Below are positions 57,027 through 64,000 of a stretch of 64,000 nt of DNA, one piece after another. The notes under the pieces were generated by a model. It did not search any database, was not told the origin of the DNA, and was given only the letters and a program-made list of their open reading frames with translations. Both the position numbers and the translations under genes were made by a program. Position 1 is the stretch's first letter. Each line of letters begins with the position of its first letter. Source of the stretch: Geodermatophilus bullaregiensis (lineage in GTDB: Bacteria; Actinomycetota; Actinomycetes; Mycobacteriales; Geodermatophilaceae); assembly GCF_016907675.1 (NCBI RefSeq), contig NZ_JAFBCJ010000001.1, positions 3,038,001 to 3,102,000 of the forward strand, read 5' to 3'.

Positions 57027-57504
57027 GTGGCGGGCCCGGGTCGGCGCGCTGGGGACGTGCCGGCCGGGGCCGGGCCTGGCCGCGGAGCTGGCCGTAGGTG
57101 TGCGTGGGGGTGAACCGGACGACGAGCCGCCGGTCGGCCACCATCGCCCGCCGGTAGTCGTCCCAGTCCTCGTGCTCGCCGGAGACGCCGCGGTAGTAGG
57201 CGACCAGCTCCTCGACCGCGGCGTCGTGCGGGTCGGCGGCCACCGCGGTGAGCTCCGCGGTGCCCTCGACGGCCACCCACGACCAGAAGTCCTGCGACGA
57301 GACGTGCAGGGTCAGCCGCGGATCGGCCTGCAGGTTGCGGGTCTTGGCACGGTCGGCGGTCACCGACACCCGGAACAGCCGCTGCGCCGGGTCGTAGGCG
57401 TAGCCGACGTTGGACAGCTGCGGCCGGCCGTCCCGCTTGACGGTGGCCAGCACACCCCAGCGGTGCTCGGCGAGGAAGCCGAGGTGGCGGTCGTCGACGC
57501 TCAC
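57001..57504 (-). CDS. PPOX-class flavin/F420-binding protein
   Basis: A 167-residue split-barrel protein: LGFLAEHRWGVLATVKRDGRPQLSNVGYAYD, LFRVSVTADRAKTRNLQADPRLTLHVS, and VAVEGTAELT. These match the actinobacterial PPOX-class F420-dependent oxidoreductases. The C-terminal 30 residues are Pro/Arg-rich and arise from the overlap with the convergent VOC gene. GTG 57504 overlaps the pirin stop (GTGA). Confidence 0.85.
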   Translation of the reverse strand: MSVDDRHLGFLAEHRWGVLATVKRDGRPQLSNVGYAYDPAQRLFRVSVTADRAKTRNLQADPRLTLHVSSQDFWSWVAVEGTAELTAVAADPHDAAVEELVAYYRGVSGEHEDWDDYRRAMVADRRLVVRFTPTHTYGQLRGQARPRPARPQRADPGPPLRPPRAPA

Positions 57505-58469
57505 CGGACCCGTCCGCGGGCCTTGAGCGGTACCGGCGGCAGCGCCGGGGCGAGCTGGCGGTCGCCCTCGTAGCCCTCGACGACGCCGAAGCGCTCGTCC
57601 TCGGCGTTCCACCGCTCGGCGTACTCGACGATCTCCTCGCCGGACCGGCCGACGAAGTTCCACCACATCACCAGCTGCTCCTCGAACGGCTCGCCGCCGA
57701 GGAGCAGCAGCCTCGCCGCCGCCCCGGTGCGGATCCGCACCGTCCGGCGGCCCGTGCCGAGGTAGACCATCGCCCCGTGGGCGAGCGGCGCGCCCTCGAC
57801 GTCGGCACCGCCGGAGGCGCCGAGCAGCGCGTGCTCGAAGTCCGGCTCCAGCGGCAGCTCGACGTCGGCGCCAGCGGCGAGGTCCAGGTCGACCCCGACG
57901 ATCGGGGTGTGCGCCGTCCCCGGCGACGTCGCCCCGCCGAACCCGCCCAGGAGCACCGTGGCCCGCACCCCGTCGGAGTCGAAGCCCGGCAGGGTGGCGT
58001 GGTGCTCGAAGGCGGGCGCGGTGTCGCGGGCGGCGTCGGGCAGCGCCACCCACAGCTGGGCGCCGTGCAGGTACCGGGGGTGGGGCACCGGCGACTGCTC
58101 GGAGTGGCTGATGCCGTGCCCGGCGGTCATCAGCGCCAGCTCGCCGGGGCCGAAGGCGACGTCGCTGCCGACCGAGTCGCGGTGGTGCACCCGGCCCTGC
58201 AGCAGCCAGGAGACCGTCTGCAGCCCGGTGTGCGGGTGCGGCGGCACCTGCATCCCCGGGCCGTCGGCGACGTCGTCGGGGCCGTAGTGGTCGACGAACG
58301 CCCAGGCGCCGACCATCCGCCGGCCCAGCGTGGGCAGCAGCCGCCGCACCCGGGTGCTCTCCCCCAGGGCGACCTCCCGGCCGGGCAGCAGGTCGAGGGC
58401 CGGGCCGGCGGTCGTCCCGGCCAGGCCGCCCAGCTCGCGGGCGGGCGGGCGGCGGTCGAGGTTGCTCAT
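57501..58469 (-). CDS. Pirin-family protein
   Basis: A 322-residue bicupin. MQVPPHPHTGLQTVSWLLQGRVHHRDS and LMTAGHGISHSE hold the pirin metal ligands (two histidines in PHPHTG, then H and E in GHGISHSEQ). The second half begins GVDLDLAAGADVELPLEPDFEHALL. Pirins act as iron-dependent quercetinases or redox co-regulators. ATG 58469 follows GGAGG. It is coupled to the PPOX gene; a second pirin is encoded nearby. Confidence 0.88.
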   Translation of the reverse strand: MSNLDRRPPARELGGLAGTTAGPALDLLPGREVALGESTRVRRLLPTLGRRMVGAWAFVDHYGPDDVADGPGMQVPPHPHTGLQTVSWLLQGRVHHRDSVGSDVAFGPGELALMTAGHGISHSEQSPVPHPRYLHGAQLWVALPDAARDTAPAFEHHATLPGFDSDGVRATVLLGGFGGATSPGTAHTPIVGVDLDLAAGADVELPLEPDFEHALLGASGGADVEGAPLAHGAMVYLGTGRRTVRIRTGAAARLLLLGGEPFEEQLVMWWNFVGRSGEEIVEYAERWNAEDERFGVVEGYEGDRQLAPALPPVPLKARGRVR

Positions 58470-58496
58470 GACGGGGCCTCCGGGCGGGTGGGCGGG

Positions 58497-59408
58497 TCAG
58501 CGGGGCTCGGGTGCGGTCGGACAGCGGAGGGCGCCGAGGTCCCAGCCCGCGCGGCGGGCGCCGGCGGCGTAGGCGCTCTCCAGGAAGTCGAGGACGACAC
58601 CCCGCGGGTCGTCCGCGGTCCGCACGTCCTCGTAGGGGAGCAGCGCGAGGTGGGCCCCGCGGCTGTCGATCCAGCGGGCCCCGGCCGGCCGCAGCGGCTC
58701 CTCGGCCAGGCCCGCCGGCTCGGGCGCGGTGTAGCAGTAGAAGGCCGGCTCGGGGACCTGCGCGTCACCGAACCAGAAGCCGGCGCTGATCACCTCGTGC
58801 GAGTAGGCCTCGCGGGTGACGGGGTCGACGGTGTCCGGCTGCTCCACCCTCCGGTCGGAGAAGCGGGTGACGGCGAGGTCGAAGGTGTGCCAGAAGTGGT
58901 GCACCGGGCTGGTCTTGGCGTAGCTGCGGCCGGCGAACTCCTCCAGGACCTGCGCCACCTGGCCCAGCACCACCCAGTAGCGGGTCACCATCGCCGGGTC
59001 GTAGGACGCGTGGTGCTCGTCCTCGGCGAACGGGGTCCGGTCGGCCAGGTCGAACGGGACCGGCAGATCGACGCCGGCCGGCAGGCCCAGGGCCGAGAGG
59101 GTGTCCAGCAGCTGCCGGTAGAACGCCGCCACGCTCAGCCCCGGCAGCGGGAACGACGCCCGCCGTCCGTCGGCGACGGTCACCTCCAGCCGGTGGTCGA
59201 CCAGGTCGAGGTCGACGGCGAAGACGGGGTCGAAGCCCATCGGCCGGGTGGTGAGGCCCCGGCCGGTGAGGTGGAAGGGGATGTGCCACCAGTGGTTGCG
59301 CCGCGGGGCGTTGGCCAGCCGCAGCTTGCCGACGACCTGCAGGAACCGGTGCACGGTCTCCTTGGTGTCGGCCCACTCGGCCAGCGGGATGGGCGGGAAG
59401 ACGGACAC
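58497..59408 (-). CDS. DUF5996 family protein
   Basis: A 303-residue soluble protein: FPPIPLAEWADTKETVHRFLQVVGKLRLANAPRRNHWWHIPFHLTGRGL, FALDLVD-like strand, and HVHHFWHTFDLA-type histidines (SPVHHFWHTFDLAVTRFS). This matches the DUF5996 family, of unknown function. GTG 59408 has AGGAG six bases upstream and fits family starts. GTG 59495 in the same frame overlaps the upstream pirin stop (GTGA) and would add 29 non-conserved residues; it is a real alternative. Confidence 0.82.
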   Translation of the reverse strand: MSVFPPIPLAEWADTKETVHRFLQVVGKLRLANAPRRNHWWHIPFHLTGRGLTTRPMGFDPVFAVDLDLVDHRLEVTVADGRRASFPLPGLSVAAFYRQLLDTLSALGLPAGVDLPVPFDLADRTPFAEDEHHASYDPAMVTRYWVVLGQVAQVLEEFAGRSYAKTSPVHHFWHTFDLAVTRFSDRRVEQPDTVDPVTREAYSHEVISAGFWFGDAQVPEPAFYCYTAPEPAGLAEEPLRPAGARWIDSRGAHLALLPYEDVRTADDPRGVVLDFLESAYAAGARRAGWDLGALRCPTAPEPR

Positions 59409-59491
59409 GGGCGGCTCCTGGCGTCGGCGACCGGTGGCGGCCAGCATGCAGCGCCCGGCGGCCGCGGGGAAGCCGCCACCGGGGGTCGTGG

Positions 59492-60481
59492 TCACCGGCC
59501 GCTCCCGCCCCGGACGGCGGCGTGCGGCACGTGCTGGGCGGGCACGGCGCCCAGGCGGCCGGCCGAGAAGTCGGCGACGGCGTCGAGCACCTCCTGCCGG
59601 GAGTCCATGACGAACGGCCCGTGCACCGCGATCGGCTCGCGGATCGGCCGGCCGCCGAGGACGACGACGTCGAGCGCCGGCGTCCGCGACTCCTGGTGGA
59701 CGGCGCCGTGGACCGTCACCGTGTCGCCCGGGCCGAGGACGGCGAGCCGGCCGGCGCGCACCGGCGCCCCGTCGACGCCCACCGAGCCGGCGCCGGACAG
59801 GACGTGGACCAGCGCGTTGAACGAGGGGTCCCACGGCAGGTCCAGCGTCGTGCCGGCGGAGACGGTGGCGTGCACCATCGCCATCGGCGTGCAGGTCGAG
59901 CCGGGGCCGCGGTGCCCGCCGACGTCGCCGGCGATCACCCGCAGGAACGCCCCGGCGTCGGGGCTGGCCAGCAGCACGGACACGTCGGCACGCAGGTCCT
60001 GGTAGCGGGGCTCCACCCACTTCCGGGCCCGCGGCAGGTCCACCCACAGCTGCAGGCCGTGGAACAGCCCGCCGCTCCGCACCAGGTGCTCCGGCGGCCG
60101 CTCGACGTGCAGGACGCCGCCGCCGGCGGTCATCCACTGGGTGTCGCCGTTGCTGATGGTGCCGCCACCCCCGTGGGAGTCGGCGTGCTCGAAGGTGCCG
60201 TCGATGGTGTAGGTGACGGTCTCGAACCCCCGGTGCGGGTGCCAGGAGGTCCCGCGGGGCTCGCCGGGTGCGTACTCGACCTCGCCCATCTGGTCCGTGT
60301 GGACGAACGGGTCGAGGTCGCGCAGGTCGACGCCGGCGAAGGCGCGGCGGACCGGGAAGCCCTCGCCCTCGAGGCCCGACGGCGCGGTGGTCACCGACCG
60401 GGTGCGGCGCCGGACGGTGCCCGGGGCGGGCAGCGGGACGCGGGGGAGCGTGGTGGTGTCCTCGACGGTCACGGCGGGCAC
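59492..60481 (-). CDS. Pirin-family protein (second copy)
   Basis: A 329-residue bicupin of the pirin family: HPHRGFETVTYTIDGTFEHADS and MTAGGGVLHVERPPEH carry the metal ligands. It is distinct in sequence from the pirin at 57501-58469. GTG 60481 is chosen because AGGAGG stands six bases upstream; the frame also opens with TTG 60508. It leads the run pirin - DUF5996 - pirin - PPOX. Confidence 0.88.
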   Translation of the reverse strand: MPAVTVEDTTTLPRVPLPAPGTVRRRTRSVTTAPSGLEGEGFPVRRAFAGVDLRDLDPFVHTDQMGEVEYAPGEPRGTSWHPHRGFETVTYTIDGTFEHADSHGGGGTISNGDTQWMTAGGGVLHVERPPEHLVRSGGLFHGLQLWVDLPRARKWVEPRYQDLRADVSVLLASPDAGAFLRVIAGDVGGHRGPGSTCTPMAMVHATVSAGTTLDLPWDPSFNALVHVLSGAGSVGVDGAPVRAGRLAVLGPGDTVTVHGAVHQESRTPALDVVVLGGRPIREPIAVHGPFVMDSRQEVLDAVADFSAGRLGAVPAQHVPHAAVRGGSGR

Positions 60482-60566
60482 GGCCGGCCTCCTCGGTTGA
60501 GGGCTCAACTAGCGACGACCGTAGCGCTGAGACTCGCCCGTGTCCTCCGCCGGCGGACGGGACCCG

Positions 60567-62099
60567 TCAGGAGGCGCGTTCGGCGCGGCCGGCACCGCGG
60601 ACCGGCGGGCCGTGCTCGGCGATCAGCGCGGTGGTGGCCACCTCGGCGTCGTCGAGGTGCACGGCGTCGCGCGGGTCGGCGGTGTCGAGCACCCGCGTCT
60701 CGTGGCCGCGGCCGACGACGAGGACGACGTCGGCCGGGCCGGCCGCGCGGACGGCGGCCGAGATGGCCTGCCGCCGGTCGAGGACGGTGCGCACGGCCGC
60801 ACTCGTGCCGAGCAGGCCGACCCGCAGCTCGGCGATGATCGCCGCCGGGTCCTCCCCGTGGCTGCCCTCGTTGGTCAGCCACACGCAGTCCGCGGCGCGG
60901 GCCGACTCGCCCAGCCCCTGCCGCTTGTAGCGGTCGCGCCGGCCGCGGGCGCCGAGCACCAGGTGCACGCGGCCGCCGGGGCCGCACAGGTCGCGGGAGG
61001 TGGTGATGGCCGCGGCCAGGGCGTGCGGCGTGTGCGCGTAGTCGACGACGACCACCGGCCGTCCCGACCCGCCGAGCACGGTGCCGCGGCCGCGCGGCGG
61101 GACCACCGCGGCCAGCCCCGCGGCGATCCGGTCGGCCGGCACGCCGAGCACCCGGCCGGTCGCCCAGGCCGCGGCCAGGTTGCCCACGTGCACCCGGCCG
61201 ACCAGGCGGCTGCGCACCCGGTGCCCGCCGGTGTCGTCGGCCAGCAGCACCTCGGTGCCCGCGGCGCCGGTCCGCCAGCCCAGCACCCGGACGTCGGCGT
61301 CGGCCGCCGTCCCCACCCGGGTCACCGGCACCTGGGCCTGGTCGGCCAGCCGCCGCCCCCACGGGTCGTCGACGACGACCACGCCGGCCGCCGTCCGGTC
61401 CGGCTCGAACAGCCGCGCCTTGCTGGCCCAGTAGTGCTCGAGGGTGCCGTGGTGGTCGAGGTGGTCCTCCTCGAAGCCGGTGAAGACGGCGACGTCGAGG
61501 TCGAGCCCGTCCAGGCGGCCGCGGTCCAGCGCGATCGAGGAGGCCTCGACGACGGCCCGCCGCGCCCCGGCGTCGACCATCCAGCGCAGCAGCTCGTGCA
61601 GCTCCGGGGCCTCGGGTGTGGTCAGCGCCGTCGGCCGCGACCGGGTGCCGACCCGGGCGCCGAGCGTGCCGACGACGCCCGTGCGGTCACCGCCGGCCTC
61701 CAGCACGCCGCCGACGAGCGCGCTGGTCGTCGTCTTGCCGTTGCTGCCGGTCACGCCCACCAGGCCCAGCTGCCGCCCGGGATCGCCGGCCAGCAGGGCG
61801 CCCAGCGGGCCCAGGTGCGCGCGCACCCACGGCACGCAGAGGACGGGCAGGTCCGTGTCGACCGGGCGGTCCACCAGCAGGGCGGCCGCCCCGGCGGCGG
61901 CCGCCGCGGCGGCGTGCCGGTGCCCGTCGCTGGCCGCTCCGCGGACGCAGGCGAACAGCGATCCGGGGACCACCCGGCGCGAGTCGGTGACCAGGCCGCG
62001 CACGGTCAGGTCGTCGGCGCCCCCGGACCGCACCACGGGTCCGCCGGGGACGGTGCGGGCACGGCGTTCCACCTCCGACCAGGGGACCGCGGGCAGCAC
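60567..62099 (-). CDS. MurE-like Mur ligase with altered recognition motif
   Basis: A 510-residue Mur ligase. VRGLVTDSRRVVPGSLFACVRG is the N-terminal UDP-sugar-binding domain. The central domain has GVTGSNGKTTTSALVGGVL (P-loop), HLDHHGTLEHYWASKARLF (with the carbamylated lysine), and GNLAAAWATGRVLG. The C-terminal domain has YAHTPHAL and VLGARGRRDRYKR. Typical MurE enzymes carry DNPR (diaminopimelate) or a variant near residue 410; here the position reads TNEGSHGEDP, so specificity must differ. It is not in a dcw cluster. It probably ligates a peptide or other amino acid onto a nucleotide-sugar or similar precursor. The GTG start is leaderless. Confidence 0.8.
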   Translation of the reverse strand: MLPAVPWSEVERRARTVPGGPVVRSGGADDLTVRGLVTDSRRVVPGSLFACVRGAASDGHRHAAAAAAAGAAALLVDRPVDTDLPVLCVPWVRAHLGPLGALLAGDPGRQLGLVGVTGSNGKTTTSALVGGVLEAGGDRTGVVGTLGARVGTRSRPTALTTPEAPELHELLRWMVDAGARRAVVEASSIALDRGRLDGLDLDVAVFTGFEEDHLDHHGTLEHYWASKARLFEPDRTAAGVVVVDDPWGRRLADQAQVPVTRVGTAADADVRVLGWRTGAAGTEVLLADDTGGHRVRSRLVGRVHVGNLAAAWATGRVLGVPADRIAAGLAAVVPPRGRGTVLGGSGRPVVVVDYAHTPHALAAAITTSRDLCGPGGRVHLVLGARGRRDRYKRQGLGESARAADCVWLTNEGSHGEDPAAIIAELRVGLLGTSAAVRTVLDRRQAISAAVRAAGPADVVLVVGRGHETRVLDTADPRDAVHLDDAEVATTALIAEHGPPVRGAGRAERAS

Positions 62100-62106
62100 C
62101 GGGCCG

Positions 62107-62112
62107 ACGCTA
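62107..62112 (-). promoter_or_regulatory. -10 box TAGCGT, leaderless promoter of the Mur ligase gene
   Basis: On the minus strand TAGCGT lies 7 nt before GTG 62099. Confidence 0.55.
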
Positions 62113-62199
62113 GGCGGGCCCGGGCCGCGCTGCAGAACGGGACGGCGCGATCCGGTGGCGCGCCGCCTTTCTGCCCGTCGAGGGTGACGGGCCGGTGAC

Positions 62200-62982
62200 T
62201 CAGCGCAGCAGGCGGGCGACGCCGGTCGGCCCCTCGTCGGTGTCCTCGGGGGCCAGCACCTCGGTGCGCTCGGCCAGCCGCGGCCGCCAGGGGGCGGGGG
62301 CGCCGGCCAGCCAGCCGGCACCGGCGTCGGTGAGCCGGCCGTCGGAGCGCAGCGGCGCCCAGCCGCGCAGCGAGCGCAGCCCCTCGGCGGCGGTGACCAG
62401 CGTGCGGGCGACGCCGCGTCGGCGGTACACCGGCGCCACGGTCACCGTGTCGACCAGGCCCGAGCGGGTCCACCAGCGCACCTCGCCGATGCGGTCGGCG
62501 GCGCGGACGCCGGCGGCGGCCAGCTCGTGCGGGCCGACCAGCGCACCGGGCCGGAACGCGGCGCCCCGGAAGGCCAGCAGCGAGGTCGAGGGCAGCGCGC
62601 TCGAGGCGTGGTGCACCTCGGCGAACCACATCGGCGGGCACAGCGCGGCCAGCGGCTCGGCGACCTCGATCCGGAGCACCCGGCCGTCGGCGGCCCGGAA
62701 GCGGACGTCGACCTGCCACCCGGCCGGCCGGCGGCCGCGGGCGTCGACCGCGGTCATGTCCACGCGGGTGCCGTCGGGGAAGCGGTCGGAGTTCACGGCG
62801 ACCAGCGAGTGCTCGACCGGGCCGGGGCCGCGGCGCAGCAGCCGCGCCCACCACAGCGCCGTCGTGCCCGGCGCCGTCGTCCCCCGGGCCGGCTCCGGCA
62901 GTGGCGGGACCGCCCGCAGGTGCGGCCCGGCCGGCGCCGGACCGGGTGACGCCGCGTCGTGCGCCGCTGCCGTGGTGCTCAT
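62200..62982 (-). CDS. GNAT-family acetyltransferase-like protein
   Basis: A 260-residue protein. The recognisable part is VDTVTVAPVYRRRGVARTLVTAAEGL (about residues 185-210), matching GNAT motif A (V-x-P-x-x-R-x-x-G-x-A) that binds acetyl-CoA pyrophosphate. The first 180 residues are not recognisable to me; they include a 35-residue Pro/Ala-rich start. The acceptor is unknown. ATG 62982 follows GAGGAC. Confidence 0.65.
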   Translation of the reverse strand: MSTTAAAHDAASPGPAPAGPHLRAVPPLPEPARGTTAPGTTALWWARLLRRGPGPVEHSLVAVNSDRFPDGTRVDMTAVDARGRRPAGWQVDVRFRAADGRVLRIEVAEPLAALCPPMWFAEVHHASSALPSTSLLAFRGAAFRPGALVGPHELAAAGVRAADRIGEVRWWTRSGLVDTVTVAPVYRRRGVARTLVTAAEGLRSLRGWAPLRSDGRLTDAGAGWLAGAPAPWRPRLAERTEVLAPEDTDEGPTGVARLLR

Positions 62983-63140
62983 GTCGTCCTCCGCTCTCGC
63001 CCCCGTGGTGCCGGGGAGTGCTGACGTCGACTCTCCGGACGCGACTTGCGGACCCCTTGCGGTCCACTAGCGCTGCCCGGAGGAGACGTCCCCGCCGCCT
63101 GACGGAGGGCGGGACGGGGACCGGTGATACTGGGGACCCC

Positions 63141-63161
63141 ATGACCTGGACCCGACGGTGA
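63141..63161 (+). CDS. Six-codon leader ORF before the ABC-F gene
   Basis: ATG 63141 opens MTWTRR and stops with TGA, overlapping the GTG start of the ABC-F gene (GTGA). TACTGG, a near match to a -10, lies 7 nt before the ATG, so the mRNA may start here. Antibiotic-resistance ABC-F genes are often controlled by short leader peptides, which makes this worth noting, but coupling alone would also explain it. Confidence 0.4.
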   Translation: MTWTRR

Positions 63162-64000
63162 GCGCCCCGCTGAACCTGCTCAACCTCGAGCGGGTGTCCA
63201 AGGCGCACGGCACGACCGTGCTGCTCGACGACGTCTCGCTCGGCGTGGCGTCCGGCGAGCGGATCGGCGTCGTCGGCCGCAACGGCAGCGGCAAGTCCAC
63301 GCTGCTCGGCGTCCTGACCGGGCAGGAGGACCCCGACAGCGGGCGCGTCACCCGGCGCGGTGACCTCGCCGTCGGCGTCCTCGACCAGTCCGGCACCCTG
63401 CCGCCGGGCGCCACCGTCCGCGACGTCGTCCTGCCGGAGAGCCTGTTCGCCGCCGAGCACGAGTGGGCCGCCGACGCGGGCGTCCGCAGCGTGCTCACCG
63501 GCCTGGAGCTCGACCGGCTGGGGCTGGACAGCCCGGTCGCGCCGATGTCGGGCGGCGAGCGGCGGCGCGTGGCGCTGGCCGCGCAGCTGATCCGCCCGCT
63601 GGACCTGCTCGTCCTCGACGAGCCGACCAACCACCTCGACGTCGAGGGCGTGGCCTGGCTCGCCGACTTCGTCACGCGGCGGGTCGGCGCGCTCGTCGTC
63701 GTCACCCACGACCGCTGGTTCCTCGACGAGGTCTGCACCCAGACGTGGGAGGTCGCCGACGGCGCGGTGCACGCCTACGAGGGCGGCTACGCGGCGTACG
63801 TCCTGGCCCGGGCCGAGCGCTCGCGGATCGCGGCGGTCACCGAGGAGCGGCGGCAGAACCTGGTGCGCAAGGAGCTGGCCTGGCTGCGCCGCGGGCCGCC
63901 CGCGCGCACCAGCAAGCCGCGGTTCCGCATCGAGGCGGCCGAGGCGCTGATCGCCGACGAGCCGCCGCCGCGCGAGACGATGGCGCTCAAGGGCTTCGCC
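63158..64000 (+). CDS. ABC-F family ATPase, 3' end outside the window
   Basis: The first 281 residues of an ABC-F protein. Domain one is complete: NLERVSKAHGTTVLLDDVSLGV, Walker A GRNGSGKST, signature MSGGERRRVALAAQL, Walker B LLVLDEPTNHLD, and VVTHDRWFLDEVC. The interdomain linker begins at EGGYAAYVLARAERSRIAAVTEERRQNLVRKELAWLRR. ABC-F proteins act on the ribosome, not membranes, in translation or antibiotic resistance. This resembles the general (Uup/EttA/TaeA-type) group rather than any known resistance class, but the second domain is not visible. Confidence 0.9.
   Translation, partial: MSAPLNLLNLERVSKAHGTTVLLDDVSLGVASGERIGVVGRNGSGKSTLLGVLTGQEDPDSGRVTRRGDLAVGVLDQSGTLPPGATVRDVVLPESLFAAEHEWAADAGVRSVLTGLELDRLGLDSPVAPMSGGERRRVALAAQLIRPLDLLVLDEPTNHLDVEGVAWLADFVTRRVGALVVVTHDRWFLDEVCTQTWEVADGAVHAYEGGYAAYVLARAERSRIAAVTEERRQNLVRKELAWLRRGPPARTSKPRFRIEAAEALIADEPPPRETMALKGFA

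Overview
The window is a chromosomal segment of a high-GC actinobacterium. Coding DNA looks about 73-76% GC. Many genes have GTG starts, 4-bp ATGA/GTGA stop-start overlaps are common, and TANNNT -10 boxes often lie 6-7 nt from a start codon (leaderless transcription). The block tadA - tRNA-Ser - SRP RNA - dnaX - ybaB - recR is typical of actinobacteria. The gene set (DUF6318 lipoprotein, PKD protein, DUF2630, DUF5996, tRNA adenosine deaminase-associated protein) would suit Geodermatophilaceae (Blastococcus, Geodermatophilus, Modestobacter), but that placement is inference. I see no insertion sequence, phage or CRISPR array.

Layout. 1-7.1 kb: end of a surface-polysaccharide locus with a partial glycosyltransferase, a Wzx-like flippase behind a leaderless mini-ORF, a putative transferase, and two paralogous GT4 enzymes flanking an inverted GT2. 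7.1-14 kb: PHP phosphoesterase, small membrane protein, a PKD protein and DUF6318 lipoprotein that share a low-GC patch, a PAP2-diacylglycerol kinase fusion, and a CGNR zinc-finger regulator divergent from an MFS transporter over a palindrome. 14-17.7 kb: tRNA-Ser(GCT), tRNA-Arg(ACG), a lactate-oxidase-family enzyme, a surface protein and a MarR regulator. 17.7-25.6 kb: a tightly coupled seven-gene operon with the kinase, isomerase, phosphatase and adenylyltransferase steps of ADP-heptose synthesis (gmhA, hldE, and GmhB fused to a GT2) plus two GT9 and two GT4 transferases. 25.7-28.6 kb: VWA/solute-binding protein and a UDP-xylose-synthase-like SDR. 28.7-35.4 kb: branched-chain amino-acid-type ABC operon divergent from a PucR-type regulator. 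35.4-43.2 kb: DUF2630, tyrA, thioesterase, an O-methyltransferase-to-tadA operon, two serine tRNAs, a Ser/Thr kinase, a DMT exporter and SRP RNA. 43.3-47.4 kb: YceI protein, dnaX, ybaB, recR. 47.6-53.6 kb: five-gene peptide/nickel-type ABC importer. 53.6-64 kb: Rieske protein, TPM protein, VOC protein, PPOX/pirin/DUF5996/pirin cluster, an atypical MurE-like ligase, a GNAT protein and an ABC-F protein cut by the window end.

How the parts work together. The heptose operon would convert sedoheptulose 7-phosphate to ADP-D-glycero-D-manno-heptose and pass it to its own GT9 transferases. With the flippase, GT4/GT2 enzymes and UDP-xylose synthase, much of the first 28 kb appears devoted to an extracellular glycan. 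TadA and its substrate tRNA-Arg(ACG) are both present. The most unusual items are the GT2-GmhB fusion in a heptose operon without hldD, the mini-ORFs that bridge or precede genes through stop-start overlaps (679-741, 21257-21322, 63141-63161), the low-GC mosaic patch at about 9.3-10.1 kb, and a MurE-like ligase whose amino-acid-recognition motif is replaced.
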